Source of the DNA: CBDDIP01 sp965229005
GTDB taxonomy: Bacteria > Actinomycetota > Acidimicrobiia > Acidimicrobiales > Ilumatobacteraceae
Direction of reading: 5' to 3'
NCBI GenBank assembly: GCA_965229005.1
Contig: CBDDIP010000002.1
Span: 1,488,001-1,552,000, forward strand
DNA: 64,000 bases
The notes under the pieces are model-generated. The model had not been told where the DNA came from, searched no databases, and saw nothing but the letters and a program-made list of their open reading frames with translations. How positions within the stretch are numbered: the stretch's first letter is position 1; each line of letters begins with the position of its first letter. Both the position numbers and the translations under genes were made by a program. Positions 51,474 through 60,160 of the stretch are shown piece after piece.

Positions 51474-52676
51474 ATGCGCATGTTCGGTCGGATGGCGGCG
51501 GTTGCCGCAGTGCTGACGGCGGTGCCCGTCGTTGCTCCGGTGCTCACGGTGGCGGTGCACGCCGACGGGCCCGGTGTCGGTGCGCCGTGGGTGGTCAGCC
51601 TCGGCGACTCGTACATCTCGGGTGAAGCCGGCCGGTGGGCGGGCAACAGCAACAACAGCTCCGGCAGCGTGGATGCCGGCGGCGCGAAGGCGTACTACGA
51701 CAACGCCACGCAGACCGCCGAGACGATCAATCGCTGCCACCGGAGCACGGCGGCTGAGATCAAGATCGGCGGCGGGGTCAACGCATTGAACCTCGCCTGC
51801 AGCGGAGCGCGCACGTCGACGTTCACGAGCAGCGACGGTTACTTCAAGCCGGGCATCGACTTCTACAGCTCCGGCGCCAACAAGGGCCAGGCGCTGTCGC
51901 TGCAGGAGTTCGCCGCCACGCACAACGTGAAGATGGTGCAGCTGTCGATCGGCGGCAACAACTTCAACTTCGCCGACATCGTGCAGACCTGCGTCACCGA
52001 CTGGTTGCTGTCGCCGTCCTGGTGGCCGAACTACTGCAACGACGACAGCTCGGTGAAGGCCAACTTCACCGCCGCCAACGTCACCGCGCAGACCAACGCG
52101 ATCGTGGCTGCGATCAACAACATCAAGACGGCGATGGCCAACGCCGGGTACGCGCCGGGTCAGTACACGATCGTCAGCCAGACCTACCCGTCGCCGATCC
52201 CCAAGGGGTCGGGCTTCCGCTACGGCCAGTCGGGCTACACGCGGATGAGCACCGGTGGATGCGGCTTCTGGAACGCCGACGCCGACTGGGCCAACGACAC
52301 CGCTCTCGTGAAGATCAACGGCGCAGTCAAGAGCGCTGCTGCAGCCACCGGGGCGAAGGTGATGGACATCGCCGGCGCCTTCAACGGTCGACGCCTGTGC
52401 GAGACCGGCGTGAACCTGATGGAGAACAGCGGCAAGGCCAACTGGACCGTCGCCGGCGCGTCGGATGCCACGGAGTGGATCGCCCAGATCCGCACGATCA
52501 GCACCGTGTTCGGGCCCTACTACGTCCAGGAGAGCCTGCACCCGAACTACTGGGGCGAGCTGGCGCTGCGCAACTGCGTCCGCCAGGCCTACAACGGCGG
52601 CACGCCGAAGAGCGGCGTGTGCACCCATGGCTCGGGCCTCAACGCCAGTGGCGAACCCAACATGACCCTCGCCTGA
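51474..52676 (+). CDS. secreted SGNH/GDSL esterase
   Basis: 400-aa exported hydrolase. A signal peptide of about 30 residues ends at VHA-DG. The nucleophile block is VSLGDSYISGEAGRW (about residues 41-55), the oxyanion Gly/Asn are in LACSGARTST and SIGGNNFNF, and the catalytic His is in ESLHPNYWGE. The layout matches Streptomyces scabies-type esterases, where a backbone carbonyl replaces the catalytic Asp. Cys pairs probably form disulfides. ATG 51474 has a very strong GGAGGGGG site five bases upstream. Likely a lipase or esterase acting outside the cell. Confidence 0.9.
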   Translation: MRMFGRMAAVAAVLTAVPVVAPVLTVAVHADGPGVGAPWVVSLGDSYISGEAGRWAGNSNNSSGSVDAGGAKAYYDNATQTAETINRCHRSTAAEIKIGGGVNALNLACSGARTSTFTSSDGYFKPGIDFYSSGANKGQALSLQEFAATHNVKMVQLSIGGNNFNFADIVQTCVTDWLLSPSWWPNYCNDDSSVKANFTAANVTAQTNAIVAAINNIKTAMANAGYAPGQYTIVSQTYPSPIPKGSGFRYGQSGYTRMSTGGCGFWNADADWANDTALVKINGAVKSAAAATGAKVMDIAGAFNGRRLCETGVNLMENSGKANWTVAGASDATEWIAQIRTISTVFGPYYVQESLHPNYWGELALRNCVRQAYNGGTPKSGVCTHGSGLNASGEPNMTLA

Positions 52677-52680
52677 CCCC

Positions 52681-52720
52681 ATGGGCGCGAAACTGACGAC
52701 ATCTCGCTCACTTCGCGCCC
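52681..52720 (+). repeat. 40-bp hairpin repeat, first copy
   Basis: Starts ATGGGCGCGAA and ends TTCGCGCCC; the nine-base arms 52683-52691 and 52712-52720 pair perfectly across a 20-nt loop. It begins 4 bp after the SGNH esterase stop and could act as its terminator. A second copy with 37 of 40 identical bases is at 52742-52781. Confidence 0.75.
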
Positions 52721-52741
52721 CAGTATCCGCGCCCGGCTGCA

Positions 52742-52783
52742 ATGGGCGCGAGAACGACGACATCTCGCTCACTTCGCGCCCAT
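52742..52783 (+). repeat. 40-bp hairpin repeat, second copy, pairing with a start codon
   Basis: Second copy of the repeat (52742-52781). Its arms extend to 52742-52752 with 52773-52783: ten Watson-Crick pairs and one G-U. The last two pairs use the A and T of the ATG at 52782 of the deacetylase gene, and there is no ribosome binding site outside the hairpin. It may limit translation. Confidence 0.65.
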
Positions 52784-53630
52784 GAACGGGTTGGCCGAGC
52801 GGCTGGGGCTGGAGTCCGGCGCGCGGGCGCTGGTGGTCAACTGCGACGACTTCGGCGCGCTCCACGCGATCAACGAGGCGGTGGACGAGTGCCTGAACGA
52901 CGGGGCGGCCACCGGTGCCACGTTGATGGTGCCGTGCCCCTGGGCCGCTGACGCGGCTGCTCGAGTGCAGCCGGGGCAGAGCATCGGCGTGCACCTCACG
53001 GTGACCAGCGAGTGGGCCGGCTACCGATGGGGGCCGCTGACCGATGCTCCTTCCTTGCGTGCGGCCGACGGCCGGATGCATCGCACGAGCGAGGCGGTGC
53101 ACGGGGCCGTGCGTGCCGCCGGTGCGCGTGGGCTGGCCGAACTGCGCGCCGAGCTGACCGCTCAGGTCGATCAGGCGCTGGCGTGGGGCATCGACGTGAC
53201 GCACCTCGACGCCCACATGGGCGCTGTCCAGCTCGACCGCGAGTTCTTCGGCATCGCGCTGGAGCTGGCCGTCGCCCACGATCTGCCGATGCGGATGGTC
53301 GGTGCGTCGGGCGACGCCAAGCTCGGCTTCGGGTCGCGTGCCGAGGCAACGGCAGCCGGCATCCTGTTCCCGGACACGCTGGTGCCCACGTACCTCGGCG
53401 CCCGTGAGGTGATCGAGCGCTACGTGCGCTCGCTGCGCCCCGGCATCACCGAGGTCATGCTGCACCCGTCGCACGACTCGCCCGAGCTGCGCGCGGCGTT
53501 CGACGACGCCGACGAGCGCGTCGCCAACTGGCGCTTCCTCGTCGAGCCGGGCGGCCTCGGCGACCTCTGCGCCGAGCACGGCGTGGTGCTGGTCAGCTAC
53601 CGCCAACTGCGCGACGCTCAACGAGCCTGA
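52782..53630 (+). CDS. ChbG/YdjC family carbohydrate deacetylase
   Basis: 282-aa protein of the YdjC/ChbG family, which removes acetyl groups from chito-oligosaccharides or related sugars. The metal-binding motifs are NCDDFG (residues about 20-25), SIGVHLTVTSE and DVTHLDAHMGAVQ, with HPSHDSPELR near the end. No signal peptide, so it acts in the cytoplasm. ATG 52782 is the only sensible start, yet it is buried in the hairpin described above. It follows the secreted esterase by 105 bp and could act on sugars released outside (inference). Confidence 0.9.
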   Translation: MNGLAERLGLESGARALVVNCDDFGALHAINEAVDECLNDGAATGATLMVPCPWAADAAARVQPGQSIGVHLTVTSEWAGYRWGPLTDAPSLRAADGRMHRTSEAVHGAVRAAGARGLAELRAELTAQVDQALAWGIDVTHLDAHMGAVQLDREFFGIALELAVAHDLPMRMVGASGDAKLGFGSRAEATAAGILFPDTLVPTYLGAREVIERYVRSLRPGITEVMLHPSHDSPELRAAFDDADERVANWRFLVEPGGLGDLCAEHGVVLVSYRQLRDAQRA

Positions 53631-53637
53631 CGCCGGC

Positions 53638-53682
53638 TCTGGGGCGATTCCTTCTCGCCTTCCGAGAAGAATTCGCCCCAGA
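53638..53682. terminator. hairpin terminator between convergent genes
   Basis: Inverted repeat with 20-bp arms 53638-53657 and 53663-53682, two mismatches, loop CCTTC. It fills the 57-bp gap between the deacetylase stop and the convergent sigma-partner stop, so it can serve both. The arm begins TCTGGGGCGATTC. Confidence 0.75.
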
Positions 53683-53687
53683 CGTCA

Positions 53688-56063
53688 TCAGCAGAACGGT
53701 TGGAACACACCGAAGCCGGTGATCGCGCCATCCTCCGACGAGATCGACCGACTTGCGGGCATCGGTGCGGCGAGCGTGAGCGTGCTGACCGACACGCCGG
53801 CTGCGTCAGGCGGGCTGGTCGTCAACGGACCGAAGACCGTCTCGGCCGACGTCAGCGCCAGCTTCGTCTGCAGGTTGTTGATCAACCGGAACGAGGGCGG
53901 TGCGTCGACGGCCACCGGCTCGCGCCGGCCGTAGGGGACGGCCGCGTCGTCGCCGAGCACCCAGCTCCACAGCATCTCCTGCGGTGTGCCGTTCGGATCG
54001 TTGGACATGAACCAGGCCACGGAGAGGTCGCCCCAGTGGATCACCCGCTCGGTGCGCCCGCCCATGCAGTCCTCGCCGCCACCTTCCACCGAGACGGACT
54101 CGGTGGTGAACCACCCCCTGTCCTCGGTGGGTTCGCCGTAGAAGGCCGAGACCGCGGCGGCGACCACGTCGACGCGGTGGAAACCGATGCCGTAGCCGGC
54201 GACCGTGCCGAGATCGAACCGCAACGGTGATGCCGCCGGGAACTGAGCGATCTCCAAGCCGAGCTCCGTCGGCCGCGAGAAGTAGGCGATGCCGAAGTCG
54301 ACGCCGATGTACTCCCAGTCACCGAGCCGGTAGGCCGTCGCCGTCCCGTCGGCGTTCAGCACACCGATGAACCGGCCGTCCTCCGTGTTGCTCGACATCG
54401 ACTGGAACACCACGGCGCCGTTGCCGAGCGGCTCGACCTCCGGGACGTCGATCAGCGGCGGGTTCGATTCGTCGAGCTGCACGTCGATCGTCCACTCCTG
54501 CGTGGAACCGTCCGGGTTCGTGCGGACGATCGTGCCCGTGGAGGGCGGCAACCCCGCCGGCATGCCCTCGGTGGTTGCGGAGGGTCCACCCGGGGCCATC
54601 GCCGGAGCTGCGATCACGACGGCGCCGCCGAGCTCGACACCCTCGGTCGTCAGGCGGAACTCCGAATCGCCGGTGGTCTCCAGTTCGACGCGATCGGCCT
54701 CGACCGCGGTGCCACCAAGGTTCGGCAGGGTGAGGGCCCGGACGTCGAGCGAGCTGTAGTCGGACAACGAGGAGGCGACGTACAGCCGTTGGTCGTCACC
54801 GCCGGCCACCCACCAGACACGGCGCCCGGCGAGCCCCGGCAGATCGAGCACAGCGCGCTCGGCGAAGAGGCGGATGCCGCGACCGGTCATCAGGTCGTTC
54901 GTGCCGAGCTCGATGACGACGAGCGAGTCGCCGAACAGCGCCACCGGATCGGAGTAGTTCGTGTGCGCGATCAGGTCGATCTGCTCGGGACCGAACGGCA
55001 TCGTCGCGATCAGCTCCGGCTCGATCACCGCCCCACCCGTCGCCGGCACGACGAGGTCCGCTGTCGAGGTCGGCGCGGCGTCGTCGTGTTCCCGGGCGAC
55101 ATAGACCGTGCCGTCTGCGGTCGTCAGCTCCAACCTGCCACCGTCGATCGATCGAACGGTGATGGTCGCTCCGAAGGCGAACGGGTTGACGAGACGATTC
55201 ATCTTGTCGGTGCACAGCACCGCGGTCGAGCCGAGGCTGCCAATCGGAACCTCCAGACTGCCGCCACTGAACGTCGTCACGCGTTCCTGAAACCCGTACG
55301 AGTTGCATCCGTCGAAACCCCCGAGCTGCCCGTCGGCGTCGAGTTGGAACCAGGCCTCGATGTCGGCGTCGATCGGTGCGCCATCGATGGTCTCGATGTC
55401 CCAGCGCGGTCCGATCATCGGCGAGTCCGCATCAAACGGCCCGATCGGATGCCGCTGCGCGAGGTAGACGAGCCCTTGCTCGTCGGTGAGCTGCACCGTG
55501 TCGGCGTCGCCGATGAACACGACGGACAGCGCCGTTCCGGGTTCGAACGGAACGATGCCGGCGGCCGGGCAGTCACCGGTGACGTTGATCGCGCCATCGG
55601 GCACGAAGAGCTTCGACTCGATCAGCCGCAACGGCACGTTGCCGTCGACGCCGTAGGTGTTGCAGCCGTCCGATCCGGTGAGATGTCCAAGGGGGTCGAG
55701 TCGGAAGTAGGGCTGATTTTCGAGGTCGGTCGGTTGTGCATCGACGGACACGAGGTCCCAGCGAGCGTCGAACAGCAGCCCTTCGGTGACGGCCAGCCCA
55801 CCATCCGGGACGAGCGACGGCTCGGTGATCGCCGGCGTCTTGATCGAGTGGTTGTCGTCGCGGGTCACGGCGATGAAGGTGCCGGCCGCGACTGCAGCGG
55901 CGGCTCCTGCCCACAACGCGATGCGCACGCGATGACGTCGGCGCGGCACGACCGCTGCGGCGCCTGTCCACTCGGCGTCCAGCACGCCGCGCAGCTCGGC
56001 TTCGAAGCCGGCACGCGCAGTCAGTTCGTCACCCACGTGGTCGTCGATCCAGGTCTCAGGCAT
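53688..56063 (-). CDS. large membrane-anchored sigma partner with two META-like domains
   Basis: 791-aa protein. Residues 1-45 are cytoplasmic and charged, residues 48-66 (IALWAGAAAAVAAGTFIAV) form one membrane span, and the rest should lie outside the membrane. Two META/HslJ-like domains follow, each with the DGCN-x-Y signature: GSDGCNTYG (about 130-138) and GFDGCNSYGF (about 250-259), each with a later Cys that could form a disulfide. Residues about 350-791 are a beta-rich region I cannot assign. It overlaps the ECF sigma gene by 8 bp, so it is probably its anti-sigma or signal sensor (inference); no zinc anti-sigma HxxxCxxC is seen. Confidence 0.75.
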   Translation of the reverse strand: MPETWIDDHVGDELTARAGFEAELRGVLDAEWTGAAAVVPRRRHRVRIALWAGAAAAVAAGTFIAVTRDDNHSIKTPAITEPSLVPDGGLAVTEGLLFDARWDLVSVDAQPTDLENQPYFRLDPLGHLTGSDGCNTYGVDGNVPLRLIESKLFVPDGAINVTGDCPAAGIVPFEPGTALSVVFIGDADTVQLTDEQGLVYLAQRHPIGPFDADSPMIGPRWDIETIDGAPIDADIEAWFQLDADGQLGGFDGCNSYGFQERVTTFSGGSLEVPIGSLGSTAVLCTDKMNRLVNPFAFGATITVRSIDGGRLELTTADGTVYVAREHDDAAPTSTADLVVPATGGAVIEPELIATMPFGPEQIDLIAHTNYSDPVALFGDSLVVIELGTNDLMTGRGIRLFAERAVLDLPGLAGRRVWWVAGGDDQRLYVASSLSDYSSLDVRALTLPNLGGTAVEADRVELETTGDSEFRLTTEGVELGGAVVIAAPAMAPGGPSATTEGMPAGLPPSTGTIVRTNPDGSTQEWTIDVQLDESNPPLIDVPEVEPLGNGAVVFQSMSSNTEDGRFIGVLNADGTATAYRLGDWEYIGVDFGIAYFSRPTELGLEIAQFPAASPLRFDLGTVAGYGIGFHRVDVVAAAVSAFYGEPTEDRGWFTTESVSVEGGGEDCMGGRTERVIHWGDLSVAWFMSNDPNGTPQEMLWSWVLGDDAAVPYGRREPVAVDAPPSFRLINNLQTKLALTSAETVFGPLTTSPPDAAGVSVSTLTLAAPMPASRSISSEDGAITGFGVFQPFC

Positions 56064-56562
56064 CTCGCACCTCGGCATCTCGCAAGCGCGCCCGGGCGCG
56101 CACCAACAGGCTCTCGGTCGCTCGCACCGACAGGTCGAGCGCCGCCGCGACCTCGGCCACCGGCAGGTCGTCCACGTAGCGCAGCACCAGCGCGGCACGA
56201 TCACGGGCCGGCAACGCCGCCAGGCCGGTGATCGACACCGGCTCAGCGGGCGCTGGCGAATCGGCCGGCGCGGGCACGAGCTCCAACCGACGCTGCTCGC
56301 GGCCCTCGCCGCGCAGCCGATCGAGGAAGCGGTGGCGCAGCGACGTGACGACGTAGCCGATCGTCAGCTCGTCGAGGCCGCCGCTCTTCGCCCGCCGAAG
56401 CAGCGCGAGGTACGTGTCCTGCACGAGATCCTCAGCGGCCGCGCGATCCGAACCGCACAGCCGGCCGGCGTAGCGGTAGGCCTCGGTGAACGTGTCGTCG
56501 TAGAAGCGCACGAAGCCAGCGCGGTCGTCGACTCGCCACGTCCGTTCGCGTTCCGCCTCCAC
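56056..56562 (-). CDS. ECF RNA polymerase sigma factor, SigE-like
   Basis: 168-aa sigma-70 family factor. Region 2 is FVRFYDDTFTEAYRYAGRLCG with AAAEDLVQDTYLALLRR (residues about 15-60); region 4 is LPARDRAALVLRYVDDLPVAEVAAALDLSVRATESLLVRARARLR (described by positions about 112-160). It directs RNA polymerase to a small stress or envelope regulon. GTG start at 56562. The next gene encodes a one-span membrane protein, the usual arrangement of sigma and anti-sigma. Upstream lies upp, 58 bp away. Confidence 0.9.
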   Translation of the reverse strand: MEAERERTWRVDDRAGFVRFYDDTFTEAYRYAGRLCGSDRAAAEDLVQDTYLALLRRAKSGGLDELTIGYVVTSLRHRFLDRLRGEGREQRRLELVPAPADSPAPAEPVSITGLAALPARDRAALVLRYVDDLPVAEVAAALDLSVRATESLLVRARARLRDAEVRDA

Positions 56563-56620
56563 GACTCGTTCAACGCCGCTCGAACCGCGAACCCGTCACG
56601 CGAGATCGGTGGCGACCACG

Positions 56621-57262
56621 TCAGCTCGACGCGGGGGAGCCGAACTGGCGATCGCCGGCGTCGCCGAGGCCGGGGACGATGAACGCTTGGTCGTTGAGCC
56701 GCTCGTCGACGGCAGCGGCGTAGACCGCGAGGTCGAGGCCAGCCGCTTCGAGCGTGGCGATGCCCTCCGGCGCGGCGAGCACGCACACGACGATGATCGT
56801 GCCCGTGGCGCCGCGCTCCAGCAGCAGCTGGCACGTGTGGGCCAGCGACCCACCGGTGGCCAGCATCGGGTCGAGCACGATGATCTGCCGACCGGCGATG
56901 TTCTCCGGCAGCTTGTTGACGTACGGCTTGGGCTGGAACGTCTCCTCGTCGCGCGACACGCCGATGAAGCCGACGTCGGCGTTTGGCAGCAGCTCCTGCG
57001 CGGCGTGCACGAAGCCGAGCCCGGCGCGCAGCACCGGCACGACGACCGGCTGCGACGTGAGCGCCCGCCCATCCGTCTCGACCAATGGTGTGGTGACCCG
57101 CACCGCGTGCGTCGTCAGCCCACGGGTGGCTTCGGCGATGAGCAGCGTGCCGATGCGCTCGAGCTCCTGACGGAACAGGGCGTTGGGTGTGTCTTTGTCG
57201 CGGACTCGCGTGAGGGAGTCGGCGATGAGGGGGTGTTCGACTTCGTGGACGACGACGGGCAT
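56621..57262 (-). CDS. upp: uracil phosphoribosyltransferase
   Basis: 213-aa enzyme that makes UMP from uracil and PRPP. The PRPP-binding motif is VLDPMLATGGSL, the N-terminus VVVHEVEHPLIADSLTRVRD is typical, and the uracil pocket region YVNKLPENIAGR and AFIVPGLGDAGDRQFG at the C-terminus are complete. Length fits the family (about 208-215 aa). ATG 57262 lies 43 bp downstream of the adenosine deaminase stop in the same direction, so the two salvage genes are probably co-transcribed. Confidence 0.97.
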   Translation of the reverse strand: MPVVVHEVEHPLIADSLTRVRDKDTPNALFRQELERIGTLLIAEATRGLTTHAVRVTTPLVETDGRALTSQPVVVPVLRAGLGFVHAAQELLPNADVGFIGVSRDEETFQPKPYVNKLPENIAGRQIIVLDPMLATGGSLAHTCQLLLERGATGTIIVVCVLAAPEGIATLEAAGLDLAVYAAAVDERLNDQAFIVPGLGDAGDRQFGSPASS

Positions 57263-57305
57263 GGGGCCCGAGTCTGCCAGACCCGGCGCGCCGCGCGACC
57301 AGGCG

Positions 57306-58376
57306 TCAGGCGAGGCCGACGGTCTGCTCGGCCTTGGCCAGTGCGTAGCGCGGCTTGACGATGCCGTCGATGATCCGCAGCCGCTCCGGGAACGGTGCGA
57401 AGGCGCTCTTCATCGCGTTCACGGTGAGCCACTGGAAGTCGTCGAGGCCCCAGCCGAGCGCCGACTCGAGCTGCTCGAACTCGTGCGTCATCGACGTCGC
57501 GCTCATCAACCGGTTGTCCGTGTTGACCGTGACGCGGAAGCGAAGCCGGCGCAGCATCCCGATCGGGTGCTCGGCGATCGACGCGCACACACCGGTGCCG
57601 ACGTTGGACGTCGGGCACAGCTCCAGCGGGATGCGCCGGTCGCGGATGAACGCAGCCAGCCGACCGAGCTGCTCCTCGCCCGGATCGCCGGTGATGTCGT
57701 CGACGATGCGCACGCCGTGCCCGAGCCGCTCGGCGCCGCAGAACTGCACGGCCTCCCAGATGCTCGGCAACCCGAACGCCTCGCCGGCGTGGATGGTGGT
57801 GTGGAAGTTCTCCCGCTGCACGTAGTTGAAGGCGTCGAGATGGCGGGTGGGCGGGTACCCCGCCTCTGCGCCGGCGATGTCGAAGCCGACCACACCACGG
57901 TCGCGCCAGCGCACCGCCAGTTCGGCGATCTCCAGGCTCCGCGCCGCAGTGCGCATCGCCGAGCAGATCGCGTAGATCGTCAGGTCGGTGCCCTTCGAGC
58001 CGCTGGCGAAGCCATCGACCACGGCCTGCATCACCTCGTCGACGGTGAGCCCGAGCTCGGTGCTCAGCTCCGGTGCGAAGCGCACCTCGGCGTAGATCAC
58101 CCCGTCGGCGGCCAGGTCGACGGCGCACTCGTGGGCGACGCGCTCGATCGCATCCTTGTGCTGCATCACGCCCACGGTGTGGGCGAACGTCTCCAGGTAG
58201 AGCACCAGGTCGTTGCGCTTGGCGCCGCGGTTGAACCACAGCGCCAGCTCGCCCGGGTCGTACGTGGGCAGGTGCGTGTACGAGTACTCCTGCGCCAGTT
58301 CGACCACCGACTGCGGACGCAATCCGCCGTCGAGGTGGTCGTGCAGCAGTGCCTTGGGCAGGTGTCGGAGGTCCAT
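57306..58376 (-). CDS. add: adenosine deaminase
   Basis: 356-aa zinc enzyme converting adenosine or deoxyadenosine to inosine. Zinc ligands are in KALLHDHLDGGL (HxH at about 12-14), TTIHAGEAFG (His and the catalytic Glu) and VNTDNRLMS (Asp). The last motif has Asn where animal enzymes have a second Asp; I believe this is normal for actinobacterial adenosine deaminases. Start at ATG 58376, which puts the first zinc motif at the expected place. It supplies inosine for salvage along with upp and the nearby nucleoside importer. Confidence 0.95.
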   Translation of the reverse strand: MDLRHLPKALLHDHLDGGLRPQSVVELAQEYSYTHLPTYDPGELALWFNRGAKRNDLVLYLETFAHTVGVMQHKDAIERVAHECAVDLAADGVIYAEVRFAPELSTELGLTVDEVMQAVVDGFASGSKGTDLTIYAICSAMRTAARSLEIAELAVRWRDRGVVGFDIAGAEAGYPPTRHLDAFNYVQRENFHTTIHAGEAFGLPSIWEAVQFCGAERLGHGVRIVDDITGDPGEEQLGRLAAFIRDRRIPLELCPTSNVGTGVCASIAEHPIGMLRRLRFRVTVNTDNRLMSATSMTHEFEQLESALGWGLDDFQWLTVNAMKSAFAPFPERLRIIDGIVKPRYALAKAEQTVGLA

Positions 58377-58435
58377 CGGCCGGTCAGCGTAGGCGCTCGT
58401 CGGCAGGTTCGTGACTGGCCGTATCGTGACGGGCC

Positions 58436-58825
58436 ATGGAGCGAAGCGACTCAACCAGCAACTTGACGGTGCTCGGCCAGACGGTGCGCCACGCCATCGA
58501 TCACGTCGAGGTCTTTCCGGCGCCGCCACACGTCACCACGGTGCGCTTCACCACCGACGAGCTGTCGTCGATGTGCCCGGTCACTCAGCAGCCCGATCTG
58601 GCCCACGTCGTCATCGAGTACGAACCCGACGCGTGGTGCATCGAATCGAAGAGCCTCAAGCTCTACCTGTGGGGCTTCCGCGACCGCGCCGTGTTCGCCG
58701 AGGCGCTGGCCGCGGAGATCGCCGGCGAGGTGATGGCCACAGCCAAGCCCAAGCACGTGCGGGTCGCGCTCACCCAACGCCCCCGCGGCGGCATCGAAGT
58801 CCACGCCGAAGCGCAGCTGCCGTAA
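58436..58825 (+). CDS. queF: QueF, preQ0 reductase
   Basis: 129-aa NADPH-dependent 7-cyano-7-deazaguanine reductase, which turns preQ0 into preQ1 for queuosine tRNA modification. The catalytic Cys lies in SMCPVTQQPD, followed by the family QueF motif ESKSLKLYLWGFRD and the later HVRVALTQRPRGGIEV. It is the short, unimodular (type I) form. No queC, queD, queE or tgt gene is in the window, so the pathway must be completed elsewhere or fed by salvaged preQ0. Divergent from the adenosine deaminase gene by 59 bp. Confidence 0.95.
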   Translation: MERSDSTSNLTVLGQTVRHAIDHVEVFPAPPHVTTVRFTTDELSSMCPVTQQPDLAHVVIEYEPDAWCIESKSLKLYLWGFRDRAVFAEALAAEIAGEVMATAKPKHVRVALTQRPRGGIEVHAEAQLP

Positions 58826-58837
58826 CGCTTCCGCGCG

Positions 58838-60160
58838 TCAGTGACCTTCGCCGGGGCGGTAGGGCACACCGGCCATGGCCGGCGGGCGCAGACGCTGGCT
58901 GGCGGTGGCCAGCACGATCAGCGTGCCGAGGTACGGCGCCGAGGTGGTGAGCGAGCTCGGCACCTTGTCGACCGTGAGGTACGCCAGCAGGAACAGCCCA
59001 CCGACGATCACCGCGGTGATGCTGGTGATCAGCTTGCGGCGCACCAGCGATGAGATCAGCAGCACACCGGCCAGGAAGGACACGAAGAGGAACATGCCGG
59101 TGAGGCTGTCCGAGCCGACCAGCTGCAGCGCGTCGAGGAAGCCGAACAGGGTCGCTCCGCCCAGCACACCCGACGGGCGCCAGTTGCCGAAGATCATCGT
59201 CGCCATGCCGATGAAACCGCGGCTGCCCGTCTGACCTTGCCGGTACGCGGCATTCGACACGACCGACAGGTAGGCGCCGCCGAGGCCGGCGAACCCACCG
59301 CTGATGGCCAGCGCGATGTAGCGCACGCGGTTGACCTTCACGCCCAGGCTCTCTGCCGCCGTCGGTGCCTCGCCCGACGACCGCACCCGCAGTCCGAAGG
59401 TGGTGCGCCACAGGATCCAAGAAGTGAGGCCGACGAGCGCGAACGCGAAGACCGAAGCGACGGACAGGTCGCGCATGAAGCCGCGGATCATGCCCGCCAG
59501 GTCGCCGAGTGCGAACCACTTGCGCTTCTCGAGCCAGCCCAGCACATCCGGGCTCTTCCAGCCGAACAGGTCGCCGCCGGCCAGGATCGGCACGCTGAAC
59601 TTCGGCAGCGCGTACTTCTGCGGCGGAGAGTTGCTGATGCCGCCGCCACTGTCGTTGCCCACGTAGGCGAGCTGCGACGCGTACCGCGCTGCGCCGAACG
59701 CGAGCTGGTTGAGCGCCACGCCGGAGATGACGTGGTTCACGTTGAAGCGCACGGTGGCGACCGAGTGGATGAGACCGCCGAGCGCCCCACCCAGGATGCC
59801 CATGACGATGCCGACCCAGGGGCCCCACTTCCACGCCCCGAAGGCGCCGGACCACGACCCGAGGATCATCATGCCCTCGATGCCGATGTTGAGCACGCCG
59901 ACGCGCTCGGCCCAGATGCCCGCGAGCCCGGCGAGCATGATCGGCACCGTCAGGCGCAACGTCGCACCCCACGTGGTGGACGAGGTCAGGCCGTCGGCGT
60001 CACCGATGATCCGCGTCATGCACAGGAGCCCGAACATCACGATCGCGATCAACGCGATCCGGGCGGTGCCCGGCCGAGAGATCGCCTCGACCCAGGCTGG
60101 CCGGGCGGAGCCGGGGGAGAAGGTCGGCTCGGCCGGCAGTTCCGTGGTCGTCGCGCTCAT
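58838..60160 (-). CDS. nucleoside ABC importer permease (NupQ/YufQ-like)
   Basis: 440-aa integral membrane permease of the BPD_transp_2 family with about ten spans. The diagnostic stretch GVLNIGIEGMMILGSWSGAF and later IALAISGGFAGLGGAYLS are those of BMP-type nucleoside transporters. It pairs with the permease encoded just upstream (ATGA overlap at 60157-60160) and with the two-domain ATPase and lipoprotein before it. Together they import purine or pyrimidine nucleosides, fitting the add and upp genes that follow. Confidence 0.92.
   Translation of the reverse strand: MSATTTELPAEPTFSPGSARPAWVEAISRPGTARIALIAIVMFGLLCMTRIIGDADGLTSSTTWGATLRLTVPIMLAGLAGIWAERVGVLNIGIEGMMILGSWSGAFGAWKWGPWVGIVMGILGGALGGLIHSVATVRFNVNHVISGVALNQLAFGAARYASQLAYVGNDSGGGISNSPPQKYALPKFSVPILAGGDLFGWKSPDVLGWLEKRKWFALGDLAGMIRGFMRDLSVASVFAFALVGLTSWILWRTTFGLRVRSSGEAPTAAESLGVKVNRVRYIALAISGGFAGLGGAYLSVVSNAAYRQGQTGSRGFIGMATMIFGNWRPSGVLGGATLFGFLDALQLVGSDSLTGMFLFVSFLAGVLLISSLVRRKLITSITAVIVGGLFLLAYLTVDKVPSSLTTSAPYLGTLIVLATASQRLRPPAMAGVPYRPGEGH

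Noticed and set aside
52681..52783. Two spaced repeats as a minimal CRISPR array
   Set aside because: Only two copies, 21-bp gap, internal hairpin spanning the whole unit and no cas gene nearby.
57480..57530. NTDN instead of NTDD in adenosine deaminase as loss of function
   Set aside because: The first Asp, the zinc ligand, is kept, and to my knowledge this variant is usual in actinobacterial enzymes.
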